This document shows positions 1-7,237 of a stretch of DNA of 18,485 nucleotides, one piece after another (within the stretch, counting starts at the first letter, position 1; each line of letters starts with the position of its first letter). The notes below the pieces were generated by a model, which searched no databases, was not told the DNA's origin, and was given only the letters and a program-made list of their open reading frames with translations. Location of the stretch: the NCBI GenBank assembly GCA_934168305.1, contig CAKPNF010000017.1, forward strand, positions 1-18,485, in the 5' to 3' direction. The stretch is from an uncultured Clostridia bacterium. Its GTDB lineage: Bacteria; Bacillota; Clostridia; TANB77; CAG-508. The position numbers and the translations under genes were made by a program.

Positions 1-1
1 T

Positions 2-41
2 AAAAACAAGATGTTCCAAATTGTTGAAACATCTTGTTTTT
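2..41 (-). terminator. Rho-independent terminator of ssrA
   Basis: A 14-bp inverted repeat (arms 2-15 and 28-41, 12-nt loop) lies about 20 bases downstream of the tmRNA 3' end. Read on the minus strand the stem ends in a T run. The A/T-rich ends make it usable on both strands. Confidence 0.8.
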
Positions 42-60
42 CCGTATAATCATACACCTT

Positions 61-417
61 TGGTGGAGATGAGGAGAGTCGAACTCCTGTCCATAATACT
101 TTCCAAACAGACTTCTACAAGTTTATTTTATCATTTACATTCATTTTTAATTCGCCGATAAACAAGCTAACTAAAAATATAGTTTTATAAAATACCCACT
201 ATTCCTAAAACAAAAATAGCTTTGTTTCCTACTTTTATATAACACCCTTGCTAAATCAGTAGGCTATTTAGTTTGGATGACACTGCAAACTAGGCAGCGT
301 AAGCTAATTCTTCATTGTTAGCGTTTATTTTTAATTTCCCGTTTTTTTAAGTGGCCAACGAGAATCCACTACTTGCTATCTGTTTTTCTGGTAATATGTC
401 GAAACCATTACATCCCC
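61..417 (-). ncRNA. ssrA: tmRNA (transfer-messenger RNA)
   Basis: tmRNA rescues stalled ribosomes and adds a degradation tag to the unfinished protein. The 3' end shows a T-arm (GGAGTTCGACTCTCC) and CATCTCC-A-CCA, which pairs with the 5' GGGGATG through seven pairs including one G-U. The 5' region carries the conserved ATGGTTTCGACA segment. The tag frame is at 322-290: A-rich bases, then GCT as the likely resume codon, reading ANNEELAYAA and TAG. The stop lies in a hairpin (CTGC/GCAG), as usual for tmRNA helix 5. The resume codon is inferred by alignment with the E. coli AAAAATAGTC-GCA context. CCA is genome-encoded. The length of 357 nt is typical. The tag ends in YAA rather than the common LAA. 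Confidence 0.95.
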
Positions 418-430
418 ATATTACTTTTTT

Positions 431-459
431 ATTATACTATATTTAGTTGCTTTTCGCAA
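431..459 (-). promoter_or_regulatory. sigma-A-type promoter of ssrA
   Basis: On the minus strand TTGCGA (459-454), a 17-nt spacer and a perfect TATAAT (436-431) lie just upstream of the tmRNA 5' end. Transcription should begin near 424, leaving a few leader bases for RNase P to remove. Confidence 0.7.
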
Positions 460-500
460 CATTTATAAGAAAAGTTCATATTATATTTTAGGTGATTTAT

Positions 501-1419
501 ATGAGTATTGTTCCTACAAATGTTAATTATAATTATTCTTTAATGTCACAAAATCTTACTACTTTAATTCGTACATATCCATTTTTAAATATTCAAACAA
601 TTGGAAATAGTGTTTTAGGAAAAAAAATTTATGTTGTAAAATTAGGTAAAGGAACAAAAGAAGTTTTTTATTCCGCTTCTATACATGCAAATGAGTGGAT
701 TACAAGTGTTTTACTCATGAAATTTATTGAAGATTATTGCGTTGCCTATACTAATAATTCTAAATTGTATGGTTATTCTATAAGAAATTTGTTTAATTCT
801 GTTTCAATTTATATTATGCCTATGATTAATCCTGATGGGGTTGATTTGGTTACAGGTAATTTAAGTAAGTTTTCATTTGCATATTTAAATGTTTTAAATA
901 TATCTAAGCAATTTCTTGATATTCCTTTCCCCAATCGGATGGAAAGCTAACATTAATGGTGTGGATTTAAATTTGCAATTTCCTGCTGGATGGGAAAATG
1001 CTGAAGAAATAAAATATTCTCAAGGTTTTAATAAACCTGCTCCTAGAGATTTTGTTGGCTTCGGTCCTTTAACTGAACCTGAATCTTTAGCAATTTATAA
1101 TTTCACACTTTCTCATAACTTTTCTTTAATAATTGCTTATCACACTCAAGGGCAAGAGATTTATTGGAATTTTCAGGATATTAATCCTCCTCGTGGATAT
1201 GAAATCGGTACTCGTTTTGCTCGTTCAAGTAATTATTTGTTAACAAATGTTCCTTATAATTCTAGTTTTGCAGGTTATAAAGATTGGTTTATTCAGACTT
1301 ATAATAGACCAGGATATACTATTGAATCTGGTATTGGTAAAAATCCTCTCCCTATTTCTCAATTTAATGAAATTTATAAAAATAATTTAGGAATTTTGAT
1401 TTTGGGTGCTAATCTTTAA
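501..1419 (+). pseudogene. M14 zinc peptidase (gamma-D-Glu-mDAP peptidase type), frameshifted
   Basis: Two overlapping frames together encode one M14 metallopeptidase of 305 aa. The family cleaves the gamma-D-glutamyl-diaminopimelate bond of muropeptides. In the joined protein the zinc ligands are H62 and E65 (SIHANEW) and H214 (AYHTQGQ); the catalytic Glu is E275 (YTIESGIG). NPDG is at 110-113 and NGVDLNLQFPAGWE at about 152-165. Frame 1 stops at 948-950. Frame 2 takes over at CCC-A (930-933), where one extra base in a run of four C separates PFP from IGWK. ATG 501 is preferred over the GTG at 492 because AGGTG sits 6 nt before it. There is no signal peptide or LysM domain, so it is probably cytoplasmic. 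The break may be a real mutation, a sequencing error or +1 recoding; everything around it looks intact. Confidence 0.8.
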
Positions 1420-1433
1420 AAGAGCAAAAGCTA

Positions 1434-1655
1434 TCATAAAAAGGAAATATAATTTTTATAAATCATATTTCCTTTTATTTTATTTAACAAATATATAAAT
1501 AAATTCAAGTATGATGCAAATAATGACCATAATAAATATGGAATTTGAAGTAATCCTGATAATTTATTCTTTTTATAAAAATTAATTATCATTATAACCA
1601 CTAATCTGTCAAGTAATATTATCCATATAAATCCAAAAGGTCTCCATTCAAGCAT
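1434..1655 (-). pseudogene. truncated TspO/MBR-family remnant (C-terminal half)
   Basis: The 73 residues resemble the last two to three membrane helices of TspO/MBR proteins, which bind tetrapyrroles. The best matching stretches are IPYLLWSLFASYLNLFIYLLN and FYKKNKLSGLL. Full TspO proteins are about 150-160 aa, and only 45 bases separate this start from the next gene upstream, so the N-terminal helices are gone rather than in another frame. An AGGAGG lies 18 nt before the ATG, which is too far for a normal start. The last codons run into the hairpin at 1439-1476. A functional short protein is possible but less likely. The family call rests on remembered consensus. Confidence 0.55.
1439..1480. 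terminator. bidirectional terminator after the M14 gene
   Basis: A 12-bp perfect stem (AAAAGGAAATAT at 1439-1450, complement at 1465-1476) with a 14-nt loop is followed by a T-rich tract. It lies 20 bases past the peptidase stop and overlaps the tail of the TspO remnant on the other strand. Confidence 0.65.
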
Positions 1656-1701
1656 TTGGTGAGCTAAAAATATCCTCCTTATACTATTCTATTATTTTGA
1701 A

Positions 1702-2388
1702 TTAAGAATATACATTATATTCTCCATTTTCATATCTCACTTTATCTCCTTCTGTTAAAGAAACAAGTAATGTTTTTGGAAACTCTATTTCTTCAAAACC
1801 TTCACTTCCACCATCAACAGTGCTATTCAAATCATATAATAAAATTGTATCCGAATACTTTTCTCCAACTTCGTAAATGTGTCCATCAATTCTTTTGCTA
1901 GAAAGATAATTATTCTGTTCTTCAATCTTTTCTTTTATCATATTATTTATTTTTTCATTAATAATTTTAGTTGCATCTATATCTAATATAAATTTATCAT
2001 CAATTTTTCTCAAAACACTACCTAAATTTGTCCCCTCAGGTAATTTTTTTGTTGTTTCTGTAATCACTTCATGGCTTTTATTTATTTCACAATTACATAA
2101 ATTATAAGAATTTGATTCGCTTTTGTTATATATATAATACATTTCTCCCGCTTCTTTTGTATTTTCAGCATATTTTTGCAAAATTATAGCCCTTTCTGCC
2201 AACATTTCATTTCTAAACTTTGTGGTTATTTTATTATTATAAAGTGTTAAATCATCTGAAAATAAGTCATTCCACTCATTATTTGTTAAACTAGTTTCTA
2301 AGTAATTTGATAATTCTTTTATAAAATCTTGCACAAATTTATTCTCCTTCAAATTATTAAATAAATTATTTATTAAATCTAAATTCAA
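1702..2388 (-). CDS. unrecognised 228-aa soluble protein
   Basis: I do not recognise this family. The protein is acidic, rich in Asn, Glu and Lys, with no membrane segment or signal peptide. The N-terminal 100 residues look helical. A single CNC motif lies near residues 98-100. The C-terminal 60 residues look beta-rich and end in a GDKVRYENGEYNVYS-like strand pair. Translation starts at TTG 2388, supported by AGGAG 9 nt upstream. It has its own promoter and a dyad in its leader, so it may be transcribed separately from the nuclease gene 125 bases upstream. It precedes the TspO remnant. The reading frame is long and uninterrupted and the ribosome binding site is good, so I consider it a real gene of unknown function. 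Confidence 0.8.
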   Translation of the reverse strand: MNLDLINNLFNNLKENKFVQDFIKELSNYLETSLTNNEWNDLFSDDLTLYNNKITTKFRNEMLAERAIILQKYAENTKEAGEMYYIYNKSESNSYNLCNCEINKSHEVITETTKKLPEGTNLGSVLRKIDDKFILDIDATKIINEKINNMIKEKIEEQNNYLSSKRIDGHIYEVGEKYSDTILLYDLNSTVDGGSEGFEEIEFPKTLLVSLTEGDKVRYENGEYNVYS

Positions 2389-2427
2389 TAAAAATCACTC
2401 CTTTGTTTATTATTTTGATTTTGGGAA

Positions 2428-2449
2428 ACTACTATTGATTTATAGTAGT
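2428..2449. promoter_or_regulatory. perfect 8-bp dyad in the leader of the 228-aa gene
   Basis: ACTACTAT and ATAGTAGT flank a 6-nt loop. The dyad lies between the promoter and the start codon and has no following T run, so it is not a terminator on the minus strand. It may be an operator or a 5'-UTR hairpin. Confidence 0.4.
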
Positions 2450-2467
2450 ACGAATAAAACTAGAGTG

Positions 2468-2496
2468 ATTATATATTATTTTACATAAAATTACAA
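2468..2496 (-). promoter_or_regulatory. sigma-A-type promoter of the 228-aa gene
   Basis: TTGTAA (2496-2491), a 17-nt spacer and TATAAT (2473-2468) on the minus strand predict a start near 2461, leaving a leader of about 70 nt. The AATCACTC at the -10 recurs in inverse form (GAGTGATT) at the ribosome binding site, 2393-2400. Confidence 0.6.
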
Positions 2497-2513
2497 TAAC
2501 TTTTTGGTAATTT

Positions 2514-3266
2514 TTATTCTTTACGGCTTTCTCCTGTCGTATAATCTATTACTATTCCTGGTTGAACATTATAGCAATAAACATTAAAGCATATCTTTTG
2601 TCCTTTATCTTCAACAGACCATGCTTCCATTTCTACCCCACTTGCAAGTAAATTGTTATCTTTGTAAATCGGTGTTACTCTATATAAAACATGATTATTT
2701 TTATTACTTTTTACGTATTCTGCTACACGATTTTCAAATGGTAGCATTCCCTCTGTATTTAAATATCTCGTTCCTGTAATCAAATTTTTCTTATTTGCAT
2801 TTTCTCCTGCAAGTTGCCATCCAATTAGATGACAACGATTATATAAATATTTATCTTTAATTATATTATCATATCTTTTTTGTACCCATCCAGAAAGATT
2901 TTTAACACTTGATATATCACCACGTTCTTCTCCTTCTTTAGGCATTATTTCCTTGCAAATATTTGCAAAGGCTACACCGCTTCTACCTAAAACGTCCCAT
3001 TCACTATATCTTTCAAATGCTTCTGTTGTATAATCTTCATCTTTAAAATATGGAATATTATTATTTATTTCTACATATGGGCTTGATGTATATTCTGGAA
3101 TTGAATTTAAATCAAATATTATTTGCTGATTTTGTTCTACATTTGTTTCATTAGTGTTTTTTGTGTTTGTTGCTATATATCCTATAATTAATATACATAT
3201 TATTATTGATAGCTCTATTACATTTCGACAGAATCTTATTTTTTTGTTTTTTCTGTTTTTCTTCAT
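2514..3266 (-). CDS. DNA/RNA non-specific endonuclease, EndA-like, membrane-anchored
   Basis: This is a 250-aa extracytoplasmic nuclease of the EndA/NucA beta-beta-alpha-metal family, which degrades DNA (and often RNA) outside the cell and in some species acts in DNA uptake. A basic N-terminus (MKKNRKNKK) is followed by one hydrophobic segment at about 17-32, a signal anchor or uncleaved signal. The catalytic motif is NRCHLIGW at 143-150 (general base H146, the equivalent of DRGH), followed by GENANKKNLITGTRYLN, which supplies the metal-binding Asn. The family needs only one Mg2+. The start ATG has AGAGG about 6 nt upstream. It is the fourth gene of a minus-strand run after two NUDIX genes and a GNAT gene, 38 bases from the GNAT stop. 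No com genes are nearby, so a nutritional role is as likely as transformation. Confidence 0.88.
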   Translation of the reverse strand: MKKNRKNKKIRFCRNVIELSIIICILIIGYIATNTKNTNETNVEQNQQIIFDLNSIPEYTSSPYVEINNNIPYFKDEDYTTEAFERYSEWDVLGRSGVAFANICKEIMPKEGEERGDISSVKNLSGWVQKRYDNIIKDKYLYNRCHLIGWQLAGENANKKNLITGTRYLNTEGMLPFENRVAEYVKSNKNNHVLYRVTPIYKDNNLLASGVEMEAWSVEDKGQKICFNVYCYNVQPGIVIDYTTGESRKE

Positions 3267-3304
3267 AAGTTTACCTCTTTTTTTAACTTTAAATATATTA
3301 AAAT

Positions 3305-3775
3305 TTATATATCTTTTTCCATTATTCTTCTTTGAGTTTTCATTCCGAATCCTTCATAAAAACAAATTGCATTATCATTAAAATTCCAACAATTTAATTC
3401 AATTCTATTGCAATTGAGCATTTTTGCATCATCTTCAACTTTTTTCATTAACATTTTACCTATTCCGTTTTTTCTATAACCTTCATCTACTCCCAATTCT
3501 TCAATCCATAACACCTTGGAGTCCTTTAAATTTATATGTCCTTTTACTTCTTTAATATTGTAAATTATTAAACCATATATTTTTAATGTCTCATCAGTAG
3601 CTACTATTACTTTTCTTTTTTTATCATTCATCATTTCAATGGCATTTTTTCTTATTTCATTTTTTGATTTATCCTTAAATATATCTGGTCTATTTTCATA
3701 ATGCATTTTTGATATTTGTTCTAATATAACTACAATTTGTTCTATATCTTCGATTTTAGTTTCTCTTATCTCCAA
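3305..3775 (-). CDS. GNAT-family N-acetyltransferase
   Basis: This is a 156-aa single-domain GNAT protein, transferring acetyl from acetyl-CoA to an amine that the sequence does not identify. The acetyl-CoA pyrophosphate loop is clear: VDEGYRKNGIGKML at about 96-109 (R-x-x-G-x-G at 101-106). The late motif NDNAICFYEGFGM at about 133-145 carries the usual Asn and Tyr. The N-terminus (IRETKIEDIEQIV) is typical. It starts at TTG, preceded by GGAGG with a 6-nt spacer. It lies 48 bases after the NUDIX gene 3824-4321 and probably shares its transcript. The best guess is a small-molecule or protein acetyltransferase of the RimI/YhbS type. Confidence 0.88.
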   Translation of the reverse strand: MEIRETKIEDIEQIVVILEQISKMHYENRPDIFKDKSKNEIRKNAIEMMNDKKRKVIVATDETLKIYGLIIYNIKEVKGHINLKDSKVLWIEELGVDEGYRKNGIGKMLMKKVEDDAKMLNCNRIELNCWNFNDNAICFYEGFGMKTQRRIMEKDI

Positions 3776-3823
3776 ATTATTCCTCCTTTATATTATTTGT
3801 TATACTCATATCTAATTTTTATA

Positions 3824-4321
3824 TTATTCCTTTTTAAGTATTTTTAACATTCTATAAAATTCTTCTACATGATTTTTCAAGAACATCTCTTTATCTATCA
3901 AATTATTAATTTCATCAATAGAATCCCATTCAACAAAATCAACTTCTTCCTTTTGTAATACTAAATCATCTATGACAAAATCCCTTTTTAAATAATATAT
4001 ATCAAAAAAAACTTGTGTTGAATCTTCTCTTCCTGAATATATTAATTTCAATTCATTTTCTTCAACGTTCAATCCTATTTCTTCTCTTATTTCTGTAGCT
4101 ATTCCTTGAATGCTGGTTTCTCCTGATTTTGGATGTCCTCCTGTTGAAGCATATTTTCCATCCTTTTGAATACTTCTTTTTTGAATTAAAAACTTACCTT
4201 CTGAATTTTCTATAAATACCATAACCACTAATATATATCTATTTTCTGGTATTTTTTCTCCTTTAAAAATCGTCTCTCCAGTTAATTTTCTATTAATATC
4301 ATATAAATCTCTTTTTTCCAT
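3824..4321 (-). CDS. NUDIX hydrolase, IDI/YfcD-like
   Basis: This is a 165-aa NUDIX-fold protein related to the isopentenyl-diphosphate isomerase-like branch (COG1443-type): the DLYDINRKLTGET opening and FLIQKRS are typical. Its NUDIX box spans G62 to L84: GHPKSGE, seven residues, then TEIREEIGL. The metal-binding E80 and E81 are present, but the Arg that normally opens REUXEE is Thr76. The substrate is unknown; members hydrolyse X-linked nucleoside diphosphates or act as isomerases. It sits 24 bases downstream of a second NUDIX gene in the same operon, probably through tandem recruitment rather than recent duplication because the two differ strongly. Confidence 0.85.
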   Translation of the reverse strand: MEKRDLYDINRKLTGETIFKGEKIPENRYILVVMVFIENSEGKFLIQKRSIQKDGKYASTGGHPKSGETSIQGIATEIREEIGLNVEENELKLIYSGREDSTQVFFDIYYLKRDFVIDDLVLQKEEVDFVEWDSIDEINNLIDKEMFLKNHVEEFYRMLKILKKE

Positions 4322-4345
4322 AATTTTAATATTCCTTTTTTCATA

Positions 4346-4816
4346 TTAATAATTTTTTTCTATTTTATGTACTGGAAATTCATTTTCTTTTATTACTTTT
4401 TTTACTATTTTTGGTAACAATTCATATTGCTCTATTTTATCTAAATCTATCCACTCATAATGTAAATTTTCTTTTCCTTCTGAATTATTTAAAGTATATT
4501 CTATCTTTTTATCTTCATCTTCCACAAATTCTACCTGATGGATAAATAAAATTTCATGATACTTGATTTTATTCATTTCAAAGAAGTTTTCAATTGTTGA
4601 AACATATTTTATTATTTTAACTTTTTTACCTAATTCTTCATGAATTTCTCTTTTCACCGCACTTTCTGAGTCTTCACCTACTTTTATCCTTCCCCCTATT
4701 AATGCATAATGATCTGAATTAACATCCTTATGTACTAATAATTTGTTATTATGAATTATTAGTCCTGCTGCTCTTACATTTAATCTGTAATTTTCTATGT
4801 CAACAGTTATATCCAT
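4346..4816 (-). CDS. NUDIX hydrolase, MutT-like
   Basis: This is a 156-aa NUDIX hydrolase with a complete box, GRIKVGEDSESAVKREIHEE, at about 42-61 (R56, E57, E60, E61), followed by LGKKV. It hydrolyses a nucleoside-diphosphate-linked substrate; which one cannot be told. The segment RAAGLIIHNNKLLVHK before the box is the usual first strand pair. The LHYEWIDLDKIEQYELLP segment is the common C-terminal NUDIX element. It is first in the minus-strand run and has its own promoter, with AGGAGG 9-10 nt before the ATG. Confidence 0.88.
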   Translation of the reverse strand: MDITVDIENYRLNVRAAGLIIHNNKLLVHKDVNSDHYALIGGRIKVGEDSESAVKREIHEELGKKVKIIKYVSTIENFFEMNKIKYHEILFIHQVEFVEDEDKKIEYTLNNSEGKENLHYEWIDLDKIEQYELLPKIVKKVIKENEFPVHKIEKNY

Positions 4817-4841
4817 TTTAACAACCTCCTTTTAAAATTTA

Positions 4842-4869
4842 ATTATATATATCATATTTTTTATATCAA
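4842..4869 (-). promoter_or_regulatory. promoter of the NUDIX-NUDIX-GNAT-nuclease run
   Basis: TTGATA (4869-4864), a 16-nt spacer and a perfect TATAAT (4847-4842) lie 26 bases upstream of the first NUDIX start, close enough for a very short leader. Confidence 0.65.
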
Positions 4870-4947
4870 TTCAACTATTTTCGACAGACTTTTTCAGTAA
4901 TTAGTTTTATCATTTTTATTACCAATACAGAAAGGAGAAAAAAGAAT

Positions 4948-5106
4948 ATGTCGAAAGAAGAACTTTTAGAAAAAGAATTTGATTCAGCCTACGATGCAAT
5001 GTATGCTTTAATTGATTTTTTAAAAGAAATCGATGAATCTTCCTTAGATAAAACTCGTAACGATTATCAGCATTTAAGAGTTATTGGAAATCGAATATTC
5101 GAATAA
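4948..5106 (+). CDS. small acidic helical protein, 52 aa
   Basis: I do not recognise this family. The frame starts MSKEELLEKEF and ends VIGNRIFE, with no Cys and no membrane segment; it reads as one or two amphipathic helices. Translation support is strong: AAAGGAG lies about 9 nt before the ATG. It has a terminator 40 bases downstream that it shares with clpX. It is the only plus-strand gene between the NUDIX promoter and clpX. A possible -35 (TCGACA near 4881) has no convincing -10, so its promoter is unclear. Confidence 0.7.
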   Translation: MSKEELLEKEFDSAYDAMYALIDFLKEIDESSLDKTRNDYQHLRVIGNRIFE

Positions 5107-5146
5107 ATAATCCTATAAAATTATTTATAATTTTTAAAGTATACAC

Positions 5147-5174
5147 AAAAAGACAGAATATTTTCTGTCTTTTT
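5147..5174. terminator. bidirectional terminator between the 52-aa gene and clpX
   Basis: AAAAAGACAGAA (5147-5158) pairs with 5163-5174 around a TATT loop: a 12-bp stem with A/T tracts on both sides. It serves the plus-strand gene and clpX, which stops three bases away. Confidence 0.85.
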
Positions 5175-5176
5175 TG

Positions 5177-6502
5177 TTATGCAGTTTCCCTATTTTTTTT
5201 ATCAGGAACGTGTCTATTTTTTTTAATTTTTGCTTGTTCTTCATTATTTTCATTAATAACAACTTCTGGTTCTGTTCCATTTACAACTGTTTCTTTAGTA
5301 ATTATACATTTTGCAATATTAGGTTTTGATGGAATTTCAAACATTATATCTCTCATTATCTCTTCAATAATAGAACGAAGTCCTCTAGCACCTGTTTTTC
5401 TTTCAATTGCTTTATCAACAATTGCTTCTAAAGCATCTCTCTTAAATTCAAGCTCTACATCATCCATTTCCAATAATTTTTGATATTGTTTTACTAGTGC
5501 ATTTTTTGGCTCTGTAGCAATTTTTATTAAAGCCTCTTTATCTAAATCTTTTAGTGTTGCAATTATTGGTAATCTTCCTATGAATTCTGGTATTAATCCA
5601 TATTTCAATAAATCTTGTGGTAACATTTCTTGGAATATTTCATATTTATTAATTTCTTTTTGACTTTCTATTTTTGTTCCAAATCCTATGCTCTTTTTAC
5701 CTGTTCTATCTTTTATGATATTCTCTAATCCTTCAAATGCTCCTCCACAAATAAATAATATATTTTCAGTATTTATTTGTATCATTTCTTGATTTGGATG
5801 TTTTCTTCCTCCTTGAGGTGGAACTGATGCAGTTGTACCTTCAATTATTTTTAATAATGCTTGTTGTACACCTTCACCACTAACATCTCTTGTAATTGAT
5901 AAATTTTCTGATTTTCTTGTTATTTTATCAATTTCATCTATATATACTATTCCTTTTTCTGCTTTTTGAATATCTCCATCTGCTGCTTGGATAAGCTTTA
6001 ATAAAATATTTTCAACATCTTCTCCAACATATCCAGCTTCTGTAAGTGTTGTTGCATCTGCTATTGCAAATGGTACATTCAAAATTTTTGCAAGTGTTCT
6101 TGCAAGAAGTGTTTTTCCACATCCTGTTGGTCCTAAAAGTAAAATGTTACTTTTTTGAATTTCTATATCATCTTTTTCTTTTTTGTCTCTATCTTCATGT
6201 GCAATTCTTTTATAATGATTATATACTGCTACTGACAAAGTTCTTTTTGCTTCTTCTTGCCCTATTACATAATCATCTAAAATTTTCTTTATTTCCTTTG
6301 GACTAGGTATTTTATCTAAATCATTTAAAGTATATCCCACTTCTTCATCTTCATAAACTTCTGCTGCAATTATACTTGTACAAAGGTCTACACATTCATC
6401 ACAAATATATACACCTGGTCCAGCAACTATCTTTTTTACACTTTCTTGTGATTTTCCACAAAATGAACATCTTACACTTTTAGGTATATCGTTTTTTGCC
6501 AT
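5177..6502 (-). CDS. clpX: ATP-dependent Clp protease ATPase subunit ClpX
   Basis: ClpX is a cytoplasmic AAA+ unfoldase that feeds proteins, including ssrA-tagged ones, into ClpP. The 441 residues carry a C4 zinc finger (C12, C15, C34, C37), Walker A GPTGCGKT (124-131), pore-1 loop GYVG (157-160), Walker B IVYIDEID (185-192), pore-2 RKH (233-235), the IGF loop that docks ClpP (272-274), arginine finger R310 and sensor-2 GARGLR (371-376). Length and order are canonical. The C-terminal tail (KIKKNRHVPDKKNRETA) is basic and slightly extended. It follows clpP by 15 bases with a GGGAG ribosome binding site, so the two are probably co-transcribed. Confidence 0.98.
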   Translation of the reverse strand: MAKNDIPKSVRCSFCGKSQESVKKIVAGPGVYICDECVDLCTSIIAAEVYEDEEVGYTLNDLDKIPSPKEIKKILDDYVIGQEEAKRTLSVAVYNHYKRIAHEDRDKKEKDDIEIQKSNILLLGPTGCGKTLLARTLAKILNVPFAIADATTLTEAGYVGEDVENILLKLIQAADGDIQKAEKGIVYIDEIDKITRKSENLSITRDVSGEGVQQALLKIIEGTTASVPPQGGRKHPNQEMIQINTENILFICGGAFEGLENIIKDRTGKKSIGFGTKIESQKEINKYEIFQEMLPQDLLKYGLIPEFIGRLPIIATLKDLDKEALIKIATEPKNALVKQYQKLLEMDDVELEFKRDALEAIVDKAIERKTGARGLRSIIEEIMRDIMFEIPSKPNIAKCIITKETVVNGTEPEVVINENNEEQAKIKKNRHVPDKKNRETA

Positions 6503-6517
6503 AACTTACTCCCTTCA

Positions 6518-7129
6518 CTACATTCTTTTATCCATAATACCATCAATCAATCCATATTCTAGTGCTTCTTGAGCTGACATGTAATGATCTCTTTCTGTAT
6601 CTTTTTCAATTTGTTCTATTGGTTGACCTGTTTTTTCACTTAATAATTTATTTAGTTTTTCTCTTGTTCTTATCATATGATCTGCATGAATTTTAATTTC
6701 AGTCGCTTGACCTGAAATTCCTCCACCTTGACCACCTATTAATGGTTGATGTATTAATATTTCAGAATTTGGTGTTGCAAATCTTTTTCCTTTTTCCCCA
6801 TTTGCTAAAAGAACAGCTCCAAAGCTTGCAGCTAAACCTACACATATTGTTGTTACTGGGCATTTAATATAGTTCATTGTGTCTACAATTCCCATTCCAT
6901 CTGTTATTGATCCTCCTGGTGAATTTATATAAAGATAAATTTCTTTATCAGGATCTTCTGATTCTAAGAATAGTAATTGTGCTATTACCAAACTTGCAGA
7001 TGTTGGGTTAACATCTTCTCCTAAAAATATAATTCTATCTTTTAATAATCTTGAGAAAATATCATATGATCTTTCTCCTTTACTTGTTTGTTCAACTACA
7101 TAAGGTACTAAACTATCTTTTTCTAACAT
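6518..7129 (-). CDS. clpP: ATP-dependent Clp protease proteolytic subunit ClpP
   Basis: ClpP forms the 14-subunit chambered serine protease that works with ClpX. The 203 residues contain the catalytic triad S102 (GLAASFGAVLL), H127 (LIHQPL) and D177 (EKDTERD), plus the oxyanion loop SPGGS at 70-74. The start MLEKDSLVPYVVEQ is the usual clostridial-type propeptide and axial-loop sequence. AGGAGG stands 7 nt before the ATG. It lies directly upstream of clpX and downstream of tig, but a terminator and a large dyad element separate it from tig, so it probably also has its own promoter. I see no CtsR heptad repeat (GGTCAAA-type) in the gap. Confidence 0.98.
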   Translation of the reverse strand: MLEKDSLVPYVVEQTSKGERSYDIFSRLLKDRIIFLGEDVNPTSASLVIAQLLFLESEDPDKEIYLYINSPGGSITDGMGIVDTMNYIKCPVTTICVGLAASFGAVLLANGEKGKRFATPNSEILIHQPLIGGQGGGISGQATEIKIHADHMIRTREKLNKLLSEKTGQPIEQIEKDTERDHYMSAQEALEYGLIDGIMDKRM

Positions 7130-7145
7130 ACTTTTTCCTCCTCTT

Positions 7146-7232
7146 TTCGACCAATGGAACGTTATTTAATTGGTTGAAACTTAAATTATTTTTTTACCTT
7201 CAACCAATTAAACAACGTCCCCATTGGTTGAA
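7146..7232. repeat. paired dyad (BIME-like) element between tig and clpP
   Basis: Two 33-34-bp units stand in inverted orientation, 7146-7178 and 7199-7232, separated by 20 A/T-rich bases. They match except for about four differences, so the whole can fold as one long hairpin. Each unit is itself a dyad: TTCAACCAAT and ATTGGTTGAA flank a 13-14-nt centre containing (G)GGACGTTGTTTA or its variant. Four copies of the ACCAAT/ATTGGT half-site therefore occur in 87 bases. The layout (two short palindromes head to head, with a GGGGACG core) resembles REP/BIME elements mobilised by RAYT transposases; that link is an inference. It ends only about 17 bases before the clpP start codon. Confidence 0.7.
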
Positions 7233-7237
7233 AACAT

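Noticed and set aside
2487..2514. terminator after the nuclease gene
   Set aside because: AAAATTAC/GTAATTTT forms an 8-bp stem, but it is almost all A-T with a 12-nt loop, too weak to call, and it overlaps the next promoter.
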